A stretch of 64,000 nucleotides of DNA from Accumulibacter sp. (GCF_029255285.1 NZ_JAPUVI010000108.1:1-64000); one strand, 5' to 3'; shown: positions 44,627-54,125, counted from the first letter of the stretch. Notes: generated from the letters alone by a model not told the origin. Program-made: numbers and translations.

Positions 44627-44827
44627 TTGGCAAAACCCAACTACCAGTTTGAAAAACGGCAGAGAGAGCTGGAAAAGAAAAAGAAGCAGGAAGAGAAGCG
44701 GCAGCGGGATTCCGCTGCCAGAAATCAGCCTGGCGGCACTGCGGTCGACGCTTCCCCGGTGGCGACGGAGAGCGATCAAGCCGAGGCAACAGGCACCCCC
44801 GGCGCGACGGTGGCGGGCACCGGCTAG
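44627..44827 (+). CDS. Small basic conserved protein
   Basis: A 66-residue protein started at TTG 44627 (MAKPNYQFEKRQRELEKKKKQEEKR as the first part in short form: AKPNYQFEKRQREL then EKKKKQEEKRQRD). Rich in Lys and Glu, it is predicted to be one long helix, with an Ala/Thr/Gly tail. AGAGGA lies 7 nt before the TTG; an ATG at 44612 is possible but lies ahead of the Shine-Dalgarno. I recognise the 'AKPNYQFEKRQ' start as common in betaproteobacterial hypothetical proteins. Function unknown; its position after the RRM gene suggests an RNA or ribosome link. Confidence 0.72.
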   Translation: MAKPNYQFEKRQRELEKKKKQEEKRQRDSAARNQPGGTAVDASPVATESDQAEATGTPGATVAGTG

Positions 44828-44845
44828 GCACCTCCGGCGGGGGCC

Positions 44846-44880
44846 GCGCACCGGCTTGCGAACTGCTCCCGCCGGTGCGC
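44846..44880. terminator. Hairpin between convergent genes
   Basis: GCGCACCGGC (44846-44855) and GCCGGTGCGC (44871-44880) form a perfect 10-bp stem with a 15-nt loop between the convergent small basic protein and yebC genes. No T-tract follows. Confidence 0.5.
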
Positions 44881-44927
44881 CGGAAAAGGGTCGAGAGGGG
44901 CGAGGAGCGGCGAGCGCGGCGCAAGCC

Positions 44928-45653
44928 TCAGTCGTCCAGCATGACGCTGGTATACACTTCCTGTACGTCGTCGAGGCTTTCGAGCGCGTCGATCAGCTTC
45001 TGCATGCGCTGCGCTTCGTCGCCGGCAAGCGGCGTCTCGTTTTCCGCCTTCATCGTCACGCCGCCGTATTCGGCCCGGAAACCGGCGGCGGCGAGTGCTT
45101 CCTTGACCGCCATGTAATCGTTCGGCGCCGTGATGACTTCGACCGAACCATCCTCGTTGTTCAGAACATCGTCGGCCCCCGCTTCGATCGCCGCGTCCAT
45201 CAGTGCGCCCTCGTCGGTGCCCGGGGCGAACAGCAGTTGGCCGCAATGCTTGAACTGGAAGGCAACACAGCCGTCGGTACCGAGGTTGCCGCCGTATTTG
45301 TTGAACGCATGGCGCACGTCGGCAACGGTACGCGTCTTGTTGTCGGTCAGACAATCGACGATCACCGCGGCACCGCCGATACCGTAACCCTCATAGCGAA
45401 CCTCGATGTAGTCGACGCCTTCGAGCTCGCCGGTGCCCTTCTTGATCGCGTTGTCGATCTTGTCCTTGGGCATGTTGACGCCCTTGGCCTTGTCGATCGC
45501 CAGACGAAGACGCGGGTTGAAGGCCGCGTCGCCGCCGCCCATCTTGGCCGAGACGGTGATTTCCTTGGCAATCTTGGAGAACGATGCGCTGCGTTTTTCA
45601 TCCTGACGGCCCTTACGGTGCTGGATGTTGGCCCACTTGGAATGTCCTGCCAT
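44928..45653 (-). CDS. YebC/PmpR family DNA-binding regulator
   Basis: A 241-residue YebC/TACO1 protein. The start [21 protein letters not shown] is invariant in the family. [27 protein letters not shown] (in parts: [20 protein letters not shown]) and [19 protein letters not shown] follow. Some members repress transcription (PmpR); others help ribosomes through proline-rich stretches (TACO1-like). The ATG at 45653 has GAGG upstream. Divergent from the HerA-like gene. Confidence 0.95.
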   Translation of the reverse strand: MAGHSKWANIQHRKGRQDEKRSASFSKIAKEITVSAKMGGGDAAFNPRLRLAIDKAKGVNMPKDKIDNAIKKGTGELEGVDYIEVRYEGYGIGGAAVIVDCLTDNKTRTVADVRHAFNKYGGNLGTDGCVAFQFKHCGQLLFAPGTDEGALMDAAIEAGADDVLNNEDGSVEVITAPNDYMAVKEALAAAGFRAEYGGVTMKAENETPLAGDEAQRMQKLIDALESLDDVQEVYTSVMLDD

Positions 45654-45795
45654 GCTGACCTCATTTGAATGCGGTTCGCGAGCGGGGGCTGCCGAAGGCA
45701 ACAAATCCGCTCGCAAATGGTCGATAATCGAACCTGCCATTCTACCACTTCCTGCCATTCCCTTTCGTCGTACTACCTACTTTCCGGAGTCGATC

Positions 45796-47316
45796 ATGGT
45801 TCCTCCACTGGTCATCGCCAGACACCAAGATAGCGAACTGGCGCTGTTGCCGGCGCTTGCCAACCGTCATGGTCTGATCACCGGTGCCACCGGCACCGGC
45901 AAGACGATTACCCTGCAGTTGCTGGCCGAACGTTTTTCCGGAATCGGCGTGCCGGTCTTCATGGCCGATGTCAAAGGCGATCTCTCGGGGCTGGCAGCCG
46001 TTGGCAGCCTGACACCCAAGCTCGAGGCGCGTCTGAAAACGCTTCGCGTCGAGGATTTCGTGCCGGCGAGGTGTCCGGTGACCTTCTGGGACGTTTTCGG
46101 CGTGCAGGGGCATCCGGTGCGTGCGACGATTTCGGACATGGGCCCGGTCTTGCTGGCGCGGCTGCTCAATCTCAACGACACACAGGCAGGCGTGTTGCAA
46201 CTGGTCTTCAAGATTGCCGACGACAACGGATTGTTGTTGCTCGACCTCAAGGATCTGCGGGCGATGATCCAGTACGTCGGTGAGAACGCCAAAACCTTCA
46301 CCAACGAGTACGGCAACGTTTCGGCTGCTTCGATCGGTGCCATCCAGCGTGGCTTGCTGACGCTCGGCGAACAGGGAGCCGAAGTGTTTTTCGGTGAACC
46401 AATGCTCGACGTCGCCGACCTGATGCAAACCGACAACGGCCAGGGAGTGGTCAATATTCTCGCGGGTGACAAACTGATGGCGTTGCCGCGCCTCTACTCG
46501 ACTTTCCTGTTGTGGCTGCTTTCGGAGTTGTTCGAGCAGCTGCCGGAAGTCGGTGACCTCGACAAGCCAAAGCTGGTGTTTTTCTTCGACGAAGCGCACT
46601 TGCTGTTCAACGAAGCACCGGCTGCCTTGCTCGAAAAGATCGAGCAGGTCGTTCGCCTGATCCGCTCCAAGGGTGTCGGCGTCTATTTCGTCACCCAGAA
46701 TCCGCTTGATATTCCCGACACCGTTCTCGGACAGCTCGGCAATCGCGTCCAGCATGCCTTGCGCGCGTTCACGCCGCGCGACCAGAAGGCGGTAAGAGCG
46801 GCCGCGCAGACCTTGCGCGCCAACCCGAAGTTCGACGCCGAGACGGCGATCACCGAGCTCGGTGTCGGCGAGGCGCTGATTTCCTTTCTCGACGAGCAGG
46901 GCAGGCCGGGGGTTGTCGAGCGTGCCTTCATCCTGCCACCCGCTTCGCGCATCGGCCCGCAGACTGCCGAGGAGCGGCAGGCGGCGATCAAGGCGTCGCC
47001 GATCTATGGCCACTACGAGCGAATGCTCGATCGCGAATCGGCCTACGAGAAGCTCAAGGGGTCGTCCGTTGCGGCCCAGCCGGGGGGTGGTTCTCCGGCG
47101 GTGGGCGGTGAGCCGCCGGCTGCCGGTGGCGGCTGGTTGAGTGGACTCGGTGACCTGTTCGGCGGCGGTTCCGGCGGTGGGCGGGCGCGTGGCGGCGATT
47201 CGGTCATCGAGACCGCCGCCAAGAGCGCAGCGCGCGCGATCGGCTCGCAGGTTGGCCGGGAGATCATCCGCGGTGTTCTTGGCTCGATCCTCGGCGGTGG
47301 TTCGCGCCGGCGCTGA
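45796..47316 (+). CDS. HerA-like ATPase (DUF853)
   Basis: A 506-residue HerA/FtsK-type ATPase of the DUF853 family. Walker A GATGTGKT is at about 29-36, [10 protein letters not shown] in the early part, Walker [13 protein letters not shown] at about 255-266, and [13 protein letters not shown] as sensor motif. DUF853 proteins are thought to act on DNA or membranes; the substrate is unclear. After about residue 430 the tail turns Gly-rich ([33 protein letters not shown]) and ends in a short basic helix. The ATG at 45796 has CCGGAG upstream. Confidence 0.88.
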   Translation: MVPPLVIARHQDSELALLPALANRHGLITGATGTGKTITLQLLAERFSGIGVPVFMADVKGDLSGLAAVGSLTPKLEARLKTLRVEDFVPARCPVTFWDVFGVQGHPVRATISDMGPVLLARLLNLNDTQAGVLQLVFKIADDNGLLLLDLKDLRAMIQYVGENAKTFTNEYGNVSAASIGAIQRGLLTLGEQGAEVFFGEPMLDVADLMQTDNGQGVVNILAGDKLMALPRLYSTFLLWLLSELFEQLPEVGDLDKPKLVFFFDEAHLLFNEAPAALLEKIEQVVRLIRSKGVGVYFVTQNPLDIPDTVLGQLGNRVQHALRAFTPRDQKAVRAAAQTLRANPKFDAETAITELGVGEALISFLDEQGRPGVVERAFILPPASRIGPQTAEERQAAIKASPIYGHYERMLDRESAYEKLKGSSVAAQPGGGSPAVGGEPPAAGGGWLSGLGDLFGGGSGGGRARGGDSVIETAAKSAARAIGSQVGREIIRGVLGSILGGGSRRR

Positions 47317-47358
47317 CCGCCGGCGATAGCAGCGCGATTTGCCGCCGCTGGTCGCTGG

Positions 47359-48138
47359 TCAGAGAGTGATCACGGTTTCCATCACCGTTACGGCCGTGCC
47401 CGATAGAAGGACGCGCTCGCCCTGCATCACGCAGTCGATTCTGCCGCCGCGTTTCGAGACCTGCCGAGCGGTCAGAGTGTTCTTGCCGAGCTTTTCTGCC
47501 CAGTACGGTGCGAGCGTACAGTGTGCCGAACCGGTCACCGGATCCTCGGGGATGCCGTACTTCGGTGCAAAGAAGCGGCTGACGAAATCGACCTCGCTGC
47601 CTGGTGCCGTGACGATGATGCCGCGCCGGTCGATCTGAGCGAGCGACTCCTGATTCGGCGTGATCGCGCGCACTTCCGCCTCGCTGGCGAATACGGCCAG
47701 GTAATCGTCACCGGCCAGCAATTCGAGCGGTGGCCGGCCGAGGCCGGTGATCAACTGCCCGGGGATGGCGCAGCTCCGCCCCGGGGTGGCGGGGAAGTCC
47801 ATGGTCAGGAGGCGCCCATGGCGTTCGACGGAAAGTACACCGCTACGCGTCGTGAAAGCGATCGTCGGGCCGGCATGGCCGAGGATTTCGAACAGGACGT
47901 GCGCTGCCGCCAGCGTCGCGTGTCCGCATAGGTCGACCTCCGTGACCGGCGTGAACCAGCGCAGCTCGAAGCCGTCTTGCGACGGAAGCACAAAGGCGGT
48001 CTCCGAAAGGTTGTTCTCCTCGGCGATTGCCTGCATGATCCGGTCTTCGAGCCAGTGTTCAAGCGGGCAAACCGCTGCCGGGTTGCCTTCGAAGGCGCGC
48101 TCGGCAAAGGCATCGATCTGATATTGCTTGAGTTTCAT
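47359..48138 (-). CDS. PhzF family protein
   Basis: A 259-residue isomerase-like protein of the PhzF/diaminopimelate-epimerase fold. NLSETAFV carries the catalytic Glu near residue 46; DLCGHATLAAAHVL and DPVTGSAHC are family signatures. Outside phenazine clusters its reaction is unknown. The C-terminal part has RQVSKRGGRIDCV. GGAG lies 8 nt before the ATG. The upstream neighbour is the divergent isochorismatase gene. Confidence 0.9.
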   Translation of the reverse strand: MKLKQYQIDAFAERAFEGNPAAVCPLEHWLEDRIMQAIAEENNLSETAFVLPSQDGFELRWFTPVTEVDLCGHATLAAAHVLFEILGHAGPTIAFTTRSGVLSVERHGRLLTMDFPATPGRSCAIPGQLITGLGRPPLELLAGDDYLAVFASEAEVRAITPNQESLAQIDRRGIIVTAPGSEVDFVSRFFAPKYGIPEDPVTGSAHCTLAPYWAEKLGKNTLTARQVSKRGGRIDCVMQGERVLLSGTAVTVMETVITL

Positions 48139-48311
48139 CCGGTTCTCCGGTGGCGGGTGAAGGAGGGACGTATCTTACGCCGGCGCCGGACGTTCCGCGA
48201 CGGCTCTTTGCCGCTTTGGCGGTTTTTGTCCCGTGATTGTCCCGCAGCGCCCTCGTCGACCGTTTTGCCAGACTTTACGATGGCGGTTCGTTCACTCGAG
48301 GAGATCCAGAA

Positions 48312-48896
48312 ATGTCCGCCAATGGTGTCGTCCAAGTTTGTCCTGCCGCGCTCCTGGTGATCGATGTGCAGGAATCGTTTCGCCACATGCCTTTCTGGTC
48401 GGAAGCCGATCTCCCGGCTTTCCGGGAGGCTTTGCTCCGCCTCGACGCCGGCTGTCGACAACGCGGGGTGCCGGTGGTCCAGGTATTTCACGTTGGGCAG
48501 GCCGGGCCGTTTGCCGAGACGTCGGGCCATGTGCGTGCACTCGACTGGCTGCCGGGCGGGCCGGCCGCGACCTTCATCAAACACACGCACAACGCCTTTT
48601 CCGATACCGGCCTGGACTTGTGGTTGCGCCGGAGTGGCATCGGGCGCCTGATCATTACCGGCATCCGCACCGAGCAATGCTGCGAGACGACGGCGCGCGT
48701 CGGCTCCGACATCGGCTACCAGGTCGATTTCGTCAGCGAAGCGACGCTGACCTTTGCGATGACGCATCCGGTCAGCGGACGCAGTTACTCGCCGGCAGAG
48801 ATCAAGGAGTACACCGAACTCGTTCTGGCCGGGCGCTTCGCGCGCATCGTCGGCGTCGACGATTGCCTCGCCGTACTGGGAGAAGGGGATGCTTGA
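48312..48896 (+). CDS. Isochorismatase family hydrolase
   Basis: A 194-residue cysteine hydrolase. The catalytic triad is visible: Asp in LLVIDVQESF, Lys in FIKHTHNAF and Cys in RTEQCCETTAR. Family members act on isochorismate, nicotinamide or other small amides; the substrate here is not known. GAGGAG lies 8 nt before the ATG at 48312. It overlaps the DUF1272 gene by 8 bp and heads a four-gene operon with a transporter and a GlxA-type regulator. Confidence 0.88.
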   Translation: MSANGVVQVCPAALLVIDVQESFRHMPFWSEADLPAFREALLRLDAGCRQRGVPVVQVFHVGQAGPFAETSGHVRALDWLPGGPAATFIKHTHNAFSDTGLDLWLRRSGIGRLIITGIRTEQCCETTARVGSDIGYQVDFVSEATLTFAMTHPVSGRSYSPAEIKEYTELVLAGRFARIVGVDDCLAVLGEGDA

Positions 48897-49164
48897 ACTG
48901 CGCCCGAACTGCGAATGCTGCGATCGCGATCTGCCACCCGGATCGGCAGCGGCGATGATTTGTTCCTTCGAATGCACGTTTTGCGCCGAGTGTGTGGAGA
49001 CCCGGCTCGCCGGGCGTTGTCCCAACTGCGGCGGCGAGTTGCTGCGCCGGCCGATACGTCCGGCGGACAAGCTGGCGCGCTACCCGGCGTCGACACAACG
49101 GGTCCGGAATTGCTGTGCTGGAGACGGGCAGCCCGTCCCTGCCGTGGCCCGGGCGCAGGCTTGA
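48889..49164 (+). CDS. DUF1272 zinc-binding-like protein
   Basis: A 91-residue protein matching DUF1272. The hallmark start LELRPNCECCDRDLPPGS is followed by MICSFECTFCAECVE and CPNCGGELLRRPIRP, giving nine cysteines in three CxxC-like groups and suggesting zinc binding. The tail after residue 65 is unconserved and extends into the next gene. It overlaps the isochorismatase stop. The role is unknown. Confidence 0.9.
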   Translation: MLELRPNCECCDRDLPPGSAAAMICSFECTFCAECVETRLAGRCPNCGGELLRRPIRPADKLARYPASTQRVRNCCAGDGQPVPAVARAQA

Positions 49165-49168
49165 GCGC

Positions 49169-50059
49169 GTGAGTCCGCGCGATCTCGCTCTCGCCCTGCT
49201 GGTGGTAGTCGTCTGGGGCGTGAACTTCGTGGTGATCAAGGCCGGCGTCGCTGAAGTGCCGCCGCTGCTGCTCGGCGCGCTACGCTTCCTGCTAGCCGCT
49301 TGCCCGGCGGTTTTTTTCCTGCGCGCACCAAGCGTGCCTTGGCGGCTTTACCTGGCCTACGGGATGACGATCTCGGTCGGGCAGTTCGCTTTCTTGTTTT
49401 CGGCGATCCACGTCGGCATGCCCTCGGGGCTCGCTTCCCTCGTGCTTCAGTCGCAGGCCTTTTTCACGATGCTCTTCGCCGCCCTGTGGCTCAAGGAAAG
49501 CTGGCGCACCAGTCAGCTCATCGGGTTGGTCATGGCGGCAGGCGGCCTGACGTTGATCGGTTCGACACATGGTGTGTCCATGCCGCTGCTCGGTTTCCTA
49601 TTGACCGTCGCCGCGGCTTCGATGTGGGCGGCTGGCAATATCGTCACGCGTACGGTCGCCGCTTGCGGGCCGATCAATCAACTCGCTTTTGTCGTCTGGG
49701 CCAGTCTCGTTCCGCCGCTGCCTTTCCTTGTGCTGTCGCTGTGGATCGAGGGCGGCCCGACGATAATGGCGGCGCTGAGCAACTTCAGCCTGCGCTCCTT
49801 CGCCGCCGTGGCTTATCTCGCCTGGGCGGCAACGCTGCTCGGCTACGGTTTGTGGACGCGACTGCTGTCGCGTTACCCGGCCAACCAGGTGGCGCCGTTC
49901 AGTCTGCTGGTGCCGGTCGTCGGGCTGGTTTCCGGCTGGCTGGCTTTCGACGAGGCGTTGCGGCCGGTGCATCTTGCCGGTGGGGCGCTGCTGATGCTCG
50001 GCCTGGCTGTCAACCTGCTGACGCCGCGTCTACTTGGCTGGGCGAGGGCCAGGCCGTGA
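49169..50059 (+). CDS. EamA family transporter
   Basis: A 296-residue drug/metabolite transporter with ten membrane helices in two EamA repeats: ALLVVVVWGVNFVVIK at the start and ASMWAAGNIVTRTV in the second half, then ANQVAPFSLLVPVVGLVSGWLAF. The first repeat type resembles the amino acid or metabolite exporters of the RarD/YdeD branch. The GTG at 49169 follows the DUF1272 stop by 4 bp. The GTGA at its end overlaps the next start. It probably exports a compound that the GlxA-type regulator senses. Confidence 0.9.
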   Translation: MSPRDLALALLVVVVWGVNFVVIKAGVAEVPPLLLGALRFLLAACPAVFFLRAPSVPWRLYLAYGMTISVGQFAFLFSAIHVGMPSGLASLVLQSQAFFTMLFAALWLKESWRTSQLIGLVMAAGGLTLIGSTHGVSMPLLGFLLTVAAASMWAAGNIVTRTVAACGPINQLAFVVWASLVPPLPFLVLSLWIEGGPTIMAALSNFSLRSFAAVAYLAWAATLLGYGLWTRLLSRYPANQVAPFSLLVPVVGLVSGWLAFDEALRPVHLAGGALLMLGLAVNLLTPRLLGWARARP

Positions 50060-51042
50060 CCTTGCCGATCTGGTTCGTCGTCACCCCCAATGTGCTGCTG
50101 CTCGATTATGCCGGCCCGGCCGAAGCGCTGCGCATGGCCGGCGAGATGGGGGCCGACATCTTGCTCCATACCTGTGCCCCGGTGCCCAATCTGCGCACAT
50201 CGCTTGGCGTCGAATTGGCCGGCCTCGCGGCGCTGCCAGCGCGGTTACCTGCCGCGAGTCTGGTGATCGTTACCGGTAACGCTTGTGAGGCTGAGGATTA
50301 CGCCCGTCCCGAAGCGCAGGCCGTCGTTGCTTGGCTGCGCAGCGCTTTGCCACCGGATACGCGACTCGCCAGCATCTGCTCGGGTGCTCTGCTGTTGGCC
50401 GCCGCCGGTTTGCTTGACGGCCGGCGGTGCACGACGCACCACAGTCTGATCGAGGCATTGCGCATCGCCGCACCAACGGCGAAAGTCGAGGAGAATCGCG
50501 TCTTCATCGAGGACGGGCCGTTGCTGACCAGTGCCGGCATCACCACCGGCATCGACTTGGCGCTGTATCTGATCGAGCGGCACGCTGGCGCCGAACTCGC
50601 GGCGCGCGTCGCGCGTCGGCTGGTCGTCTACCAGCGCCGAGGAGGCAACGATCGGCAGCTCTCGCCTTGGCTGGCCCACCGCAACCACCTGCACCCGGCC
50701 GTCCATCGCGCGCAGGACGCGATCGCGCAGGATCCCGCGCGCTCATGGTCGATCGACGAGCTTGCCATACAGGCCCATGTCAGCTCCCGTCATCTTACGC
50801 GCTTGTTTGCCGAACATGCGGGGATCAGCGTCGTCGGCTATCAGCAGCGGCTGCGTGTGGCGCGGGCGAGCGAACTGCTCGCCGAGCGGCAACTGTCGAT
50901 CGAGCGCGTCGCCGAACTTGCCGGCTTCGCGTCGGCGCGAGACTTCCGGCGCGTCTGGCAACGCTACGAGGGCGGTACGCCGAGCCTCAGGCGAGCCGCC
51001 ACCGGGCCGGGCCGCCCTGACAGTGGTCGGGGGTCTTTCTGA
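50056..51042 (+). CDS. GlxA-type AraC-family transcriptional regulator
   Basis: A 328-residue regulator. Residues 1-165 form a DJ-1/PfpI (class I amidotransferase-like) domain with WFVVTPNVLLLDYAGPAEAL and a nucleophile-elbow-like ASICSGALLL with Cys; residues about 225-320 form an AraC HTH domain (WSIDELAIQAHVSSRHLTRLF and SIERVAELAGFASARDFRRVW). The architecture matches GlxA/CdhR/GbdR-like activators of amine or amide catabolism. Started by the GTG at 50056 overlapping the EamA stop. As the last gene of the unit it likely controls the operon or the transporter. Confidence 0.9.
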   Translation: MTLPIWFVVTPNVLLLDYAGPAEALRMAGEMGADILLHTCAPVPNLRTSLGVELAGLAALPARLPAASLVIVTGNACEAEDYARPEAQAVVAWLRSALPPDTRLASICSGALLLAAAGLLDGRRCTTHHSLIEALRIAAPTAKVEENRVFIEDGPLLTSAGITTGIDLALYLIERHAGAELAARVARRLVVYQRRGGNDRQLSPWLAHRNHLHPAVHRAQDAIAQDPARSWSIDELAIQAHVSSRHLTRLFAEHAGISVVGYQQRLRVARASELLAERQLSIERVAELAGFASARDFRRVWQRYEGGTPSLRRAATGPGRPDSGRGSF

Positions 51043-51166
51043 AGTGCGTTTCACCGGCGCAGCGCCGGGCAATTCCATTACACTGCGTTCTGATCCCGCG
51101 CCGTCGGCGGACGCCGGGCGGTAAGGCCGGCGCAGCTGGCCACCCCGATACCTACTGGAGGAGCGC

Positions 51167-51994
51167 GTGAGTATTGCCACCCCGAAGCTGACGACCATCG
51201 CCCTTGATTTGAGCGAGAGTATTGCCGAGATTCGCCTGCATCGCCCTGAACGTTCGAACGCCATCAACGAGGCGATGTGGCAGGAACTGCGCGGCGCTTT
51301 CGATTGGGTAGACGCCACGCCGGAAGCGCGAGTCGCGATTCTCAGTGGGGCAGGAAAAAATTTCTGTAGCGGGATCGACCTGTCGATGCTGGCGGATGTT
51401 GCCCGGACGGTTGCGCACCGCGATCCGGCGCGCAGCCGCGAGGCGTTGCGACGCGTGATTCTCGACCTGCAGGACTGCCTGTCGGCCGTGGAACGTTGCC
51501 GTAAGCCGGTGTTGGCGGCGATTCAGGGAGCGTGTATCGGCGGTGCGGTCGATCTGGTGACCTGCTGCGATATGCGCTATGCGACAGCCGACGCCCAGTT
51601 TTCGGTGCGCGAGATCGACATCGGGATGACGGCTGATGTCGGTACCCTGCAGCGCCTGCCGCGGCTCGTTCCGGATGGCGTGGCGCGCGAAATGGCCTAC
51701 ACCGGCCGCCAGGTCGACGGCGTCGAGGCGAAGCAGATCGGGCTCGTCAATCAGGTCTATGCGACGCCCGAAGCCTTGCTCGATGGCGTACGAGGGATCG
51801 CGCGCCGCATCGCCGCAAAATCGCCTCTGGCCATCCGCGGCAGCAAGGAGATGCTCAACTATGGCCGCGATCACTCCGTGGCCGACGGCCTGAACTATGT
51901 CGCGACCTGGAACGCGGCGATGCTGCTCTCGGCTGACCTCGACGAGACGATGGCGGCGCGGCGCGAGCAGCGCCCGCCAAAGTATTCCGACTGA
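51167..51994 (+). CDS. Enoyl-CoA hydratase/crotonase family protein
   Basis: A 275-residue crotonase. ILSGAGKNFCSGIDLSML is the first oxyanion segment and AIQGACIGGAVDLVTCCDMRYA the second. The catalytic positions carry AVDLVTC and the Asp in EIDIGMTADVGTLQRLP, which resembles the dienoyl-CoA isomerase (ECH1) subgroup rather than classical hydratases. The GTG at 51167 has GGAGGAGCGC directly upstream. It would isomerise or hydrate a CoA-linked double bond. It ends 5 bp from the convergent folE stop. Confidence 0.88.
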   Translation: MSIATPKLTTIALDLSESIAEIRLHRPERSNAINEAMWQELRGAFDWVDATPEARVAILSGAGKNFCSGIDLSMLADVARTVAHRDPARSREALRRVILDLQDCLSAVERCRKPVLAAIQGACIGGAVDLVTCCDMRYATADAQFSVREIDIGMTADVGTLQRLPRLVPDGVAREMAYTGRQVDGVEAKQIGLVNQVYATPEALLDGVRGIARRIAAKSPLAIRGSKEMLNYGRDHSVADGLNYVATWNAAMLLSADLDETMAARREQRPPKYSD

Positions 51995-51999
51995 GCCCC

Positions 52000-52644
52000 T
52001 CAGCCGCCGTGGTTTTGGCCGGCAACGGCACGCAGGAATTCGTTCCGCAACTGTGGGGAGCACCCGAATTCGCCGCTGAAGGCCTGGGTGATGACGCGCT
52101 CGTCGCCGCGCCGGTCTTCGCCGAGCAGCAGGCACAATTGCTCCGCTTCGACCAGGCAGGCGGCGCCCCGAGCCCGGCCGTGCCGCATCAGCGCTTCGGC
52201 GATGTCGCGCGTCATCCATTCCTGGTAAGTGAAGCGGTGGCCGATGGCGTCGACCAGGCGCGCGATGCGGCCGAAGCCGTGTAGCCGCCCGCCGGGCAGG
52301 TAGGCGACGTGAGCCAGACCGCGGAACGGAACCAGATGGTGCGGACAGACGCCGTGCACGGCAATTCCTCGGACTACCACCATGTCGCTGCGGTGATCGG
52401 CAAATCCTTCGCCGAGCGCCTCCGCCGGGTCGAGCTCGTAGCCGCCGAGCAGGCGGCGTTGCCAGAGTTCGCGTACGCGTTGCGCGGTGCGTCCCATATG
52501 CACGGAGTCGGCAGCGATTCCACAGGCGCCGAGCAGATCGCCGATCGCGCGCTCGAAAGCGACTGGGTCGAAAGCATGCTGGCGCGGGATGCCGACGTCG
52601 TTTGCCGGGGAAGAAGGGGGTTGGCGGCGGCTGCAGTCGGCCAT
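52000..52644 (-). CDS. folE: GTP cyclohydrolase I FolE
   Basis: A 214-residue GTP cyclohydrolase I, which makes dihydroneopterin triphosphate for folate or pterins. The zinc and catalytic regions are seen: VHGVCPHHLVPFRGLAHVAY (Cys and His ligands) and EAEQLCLLLGEDR (second Cys), with RIARLVDAIGHRFTYQEWMTRDIA between them. The N-terminal 45 residues are poorly conserved. I use the ATG at 52644 because the longer in-frame stretch has no good start. It is unusual in having IARLVDAIGHRFTYQE where the classical enzyme has a KIPRLV...RRLQVQE pattern, so substrate range could differ. Confidence 0.87.
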   Translation of the reverse strand: MADCSRRQPPSSPANDVGIPRQHAFDPVAFERAIGDLLGACGIAADSVHMGRTAQRVRELWQRRLLGGYELDPAEALGEGFADHRSDMVVVRGIAVHGVCPHHLVPFRGLAHVAYLPGGRLHGFGRIARLVDAIGHRFTYQEWMTRDIAEALMRHGRARGAACLVEAEQLCLLLGEDRRGDERVITQAFSGEFGCSPQLRNEFLRAVAGQNHGG

Positions 52645-52877
52645 GGAGAATCTCTCGCTGATGTCGTCAGTAGGCCCCATGATACACGTGCTGGCTAAGC
52701 GGACGAGCTGGCCGCGATTCCGTTCGAGATCTACCACGATAGCCTCGCGAGCGGCGATTTCCCTGCGCGCAGCAAGCCATGCACGCACGTGATGAGCGAT
52801 AATGCGGCACTTGGGCGATCGCGGTGATCACCCGTCGGGTGGGCTGAGGAAGCTGGCTCGGGTCGGGAAGGGCATGG

Positions 52878-54125
52878 ATGAAGCGCGTTGATGATTTCCG
52901 TCTGCAGTTCGGCAGGAAGCAACTGGTACCGATCGTTATCGGCGGCATGGGTGTCGATATCTCGACGGCCGAACTGGCGCTCGAGGCGGCTCGTCTCGGC
53001 GGGATCGGGCATATCTCCGACGCCATGGTCAACACCGTTGCCGATCGTCGTTTCAACGCCAAGTTCGTCAAGGACAAACTCAGGCAGTACAAATTCAACG
53101 TCGCCAATACCGACAAGTCGATGGTTCGATTTGATCTTGGGCAACTTGCCGAAGCGACCGCCATGCACGTCGGCAAGACCATGGAGGCCAAGCGTGGCGA
53201 TGGCCTGATCTTTGTCAACTGCATGGAAAAGCTGACCATGAACGCGCCGCGCGAGACGCTGCGCGTGCGCATGTCGGCGGCGCTCGACGCCGGCATCGAT
53301 GGCATCACTCTGGCGGCCGGTCTACATCTCGGCTCGTTTGCCCTGATCGAAGACCATCCGCGCTTTCGCGATGCGAAGCTGGGGATCATCGTTTCTTCCT
53401 TGCGCGCTCTGCAGTTGTTTTTGCGCAAGACGGCGCGCTGCAACCGGCTGCCCGACTATGTCGTGGTGGAAGGGCCTCTGGCCGGCGGACACCTGGGCTT
53501 TGGCATGGACTGGGCGCAATATGACTTGGCGACAATCTTTGCCGAGATCCATGCCTATCTGCAGGCCGAAAAACTGGCCATTCCCTTGATTCCGGCCGGC
53601 GGCATCTTCACCGGCAGCGACGCCGTAAACTTTCTCGAAAAAGGAGCGGGTGCCGTTCAGGTGGCCACCCGTTTCACGGTATCGCGCGAGTGTGGTCTGC
53701 CGGAAGACGTCAAGCAACGCTATTTCGAAGCTACCGAAGACCAGATCGAGGTCAACCAGATTTCGCCGACCGGTTACCCGATGCGCATGCTAAGCAGCAG
53801 CCCGGCGATCGGTGACGGGATACGGCCCAATTGCGAGGCCTATGGCTATCTGCTCGATAGTAGCGGCAATTGCTCCTACATCAGCGCCTACAACCGAGAG
53901 GTGGCGGCGAACCCCGGCGTCAAGCGCATTTCGGTCAAGGACAAGACCTGCCTGTGTACCCAGATGCGCAATTTCGACTGCTGGACCTGCGGTCACTACG
54001 CGTATCGCCTCAAGGACACTTCACGTCGCTTGTCCGACGGAAGCTGGCAATTGCTCAGCGCCGAGCACATCTTTCGCGATTATCAGTTCAGTACCGACGG
54101 CCGTATCCAGCCGCCACCGGACTAA
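52878..54125 (+). CDS. Nitronate monooxygenase-like flavoprotein with Cys-rich C-terminus
   Basis: A 415-residue FMN protein of the 2-nitropropane dioxygenase/NAD(P)H:flavin oxidoreductase family. PIVIGGMGVDISTAELALEAARLGGIGHI is the FMN-proximal start (quoted in parts: GGMGVDIST; LGGIGHI); DYVVVEGPLAGGHLGF and PLIPAGGIFTGSDA with GAGAVQVATRF complete the TIM barrel. After about residue 335 an extra domain carries CEAYG, NCSYISAYN and KTCLCTQMRNFDCWTCGHYAY. This Cys group could bind a metal or cluster and is not part of classical nitronate monooxygenase. ATG with GGGAAGGGC upstream. Role unknown, probably a redox enzyme. Confidence 0.85.
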   Translation: MKRVDDFRLQFGRKQLVPIVIGGMGVDISTAELALEAARLGGIGHISDAMVNTVADRRFNAKFVKDKLRQYKFNVANTDKSMVRFDLGQLAEATAMHVGKTMEAKRGDGLIFVNCMEKLTMNAPRETLRVRMSAALDAGIDGITLAAGLHLGSFALIEDHPRFRDAKLGIIVSSLRALQLFLRKTARCNRLPDYVVVEGPLAGGHLGFGMDWAQYDLATIFAEIHAYLQAEKLAIPLIPAGGIFTGSDAVNFLEKGAGAVQVATRFTVSRECGLPEDVKQRYFEATEDQIEVNQISPTGYPMRMLSSSPAIGDGIRPNCEAYGYLLDSSGNCSYISAYNREVAANPGVKRISVKDKTCLCTQMRNFDCWTCGHYAYRLKDTSRRLSDGSWQLLSAEHIFRDYQFSTDGRIQPPPD

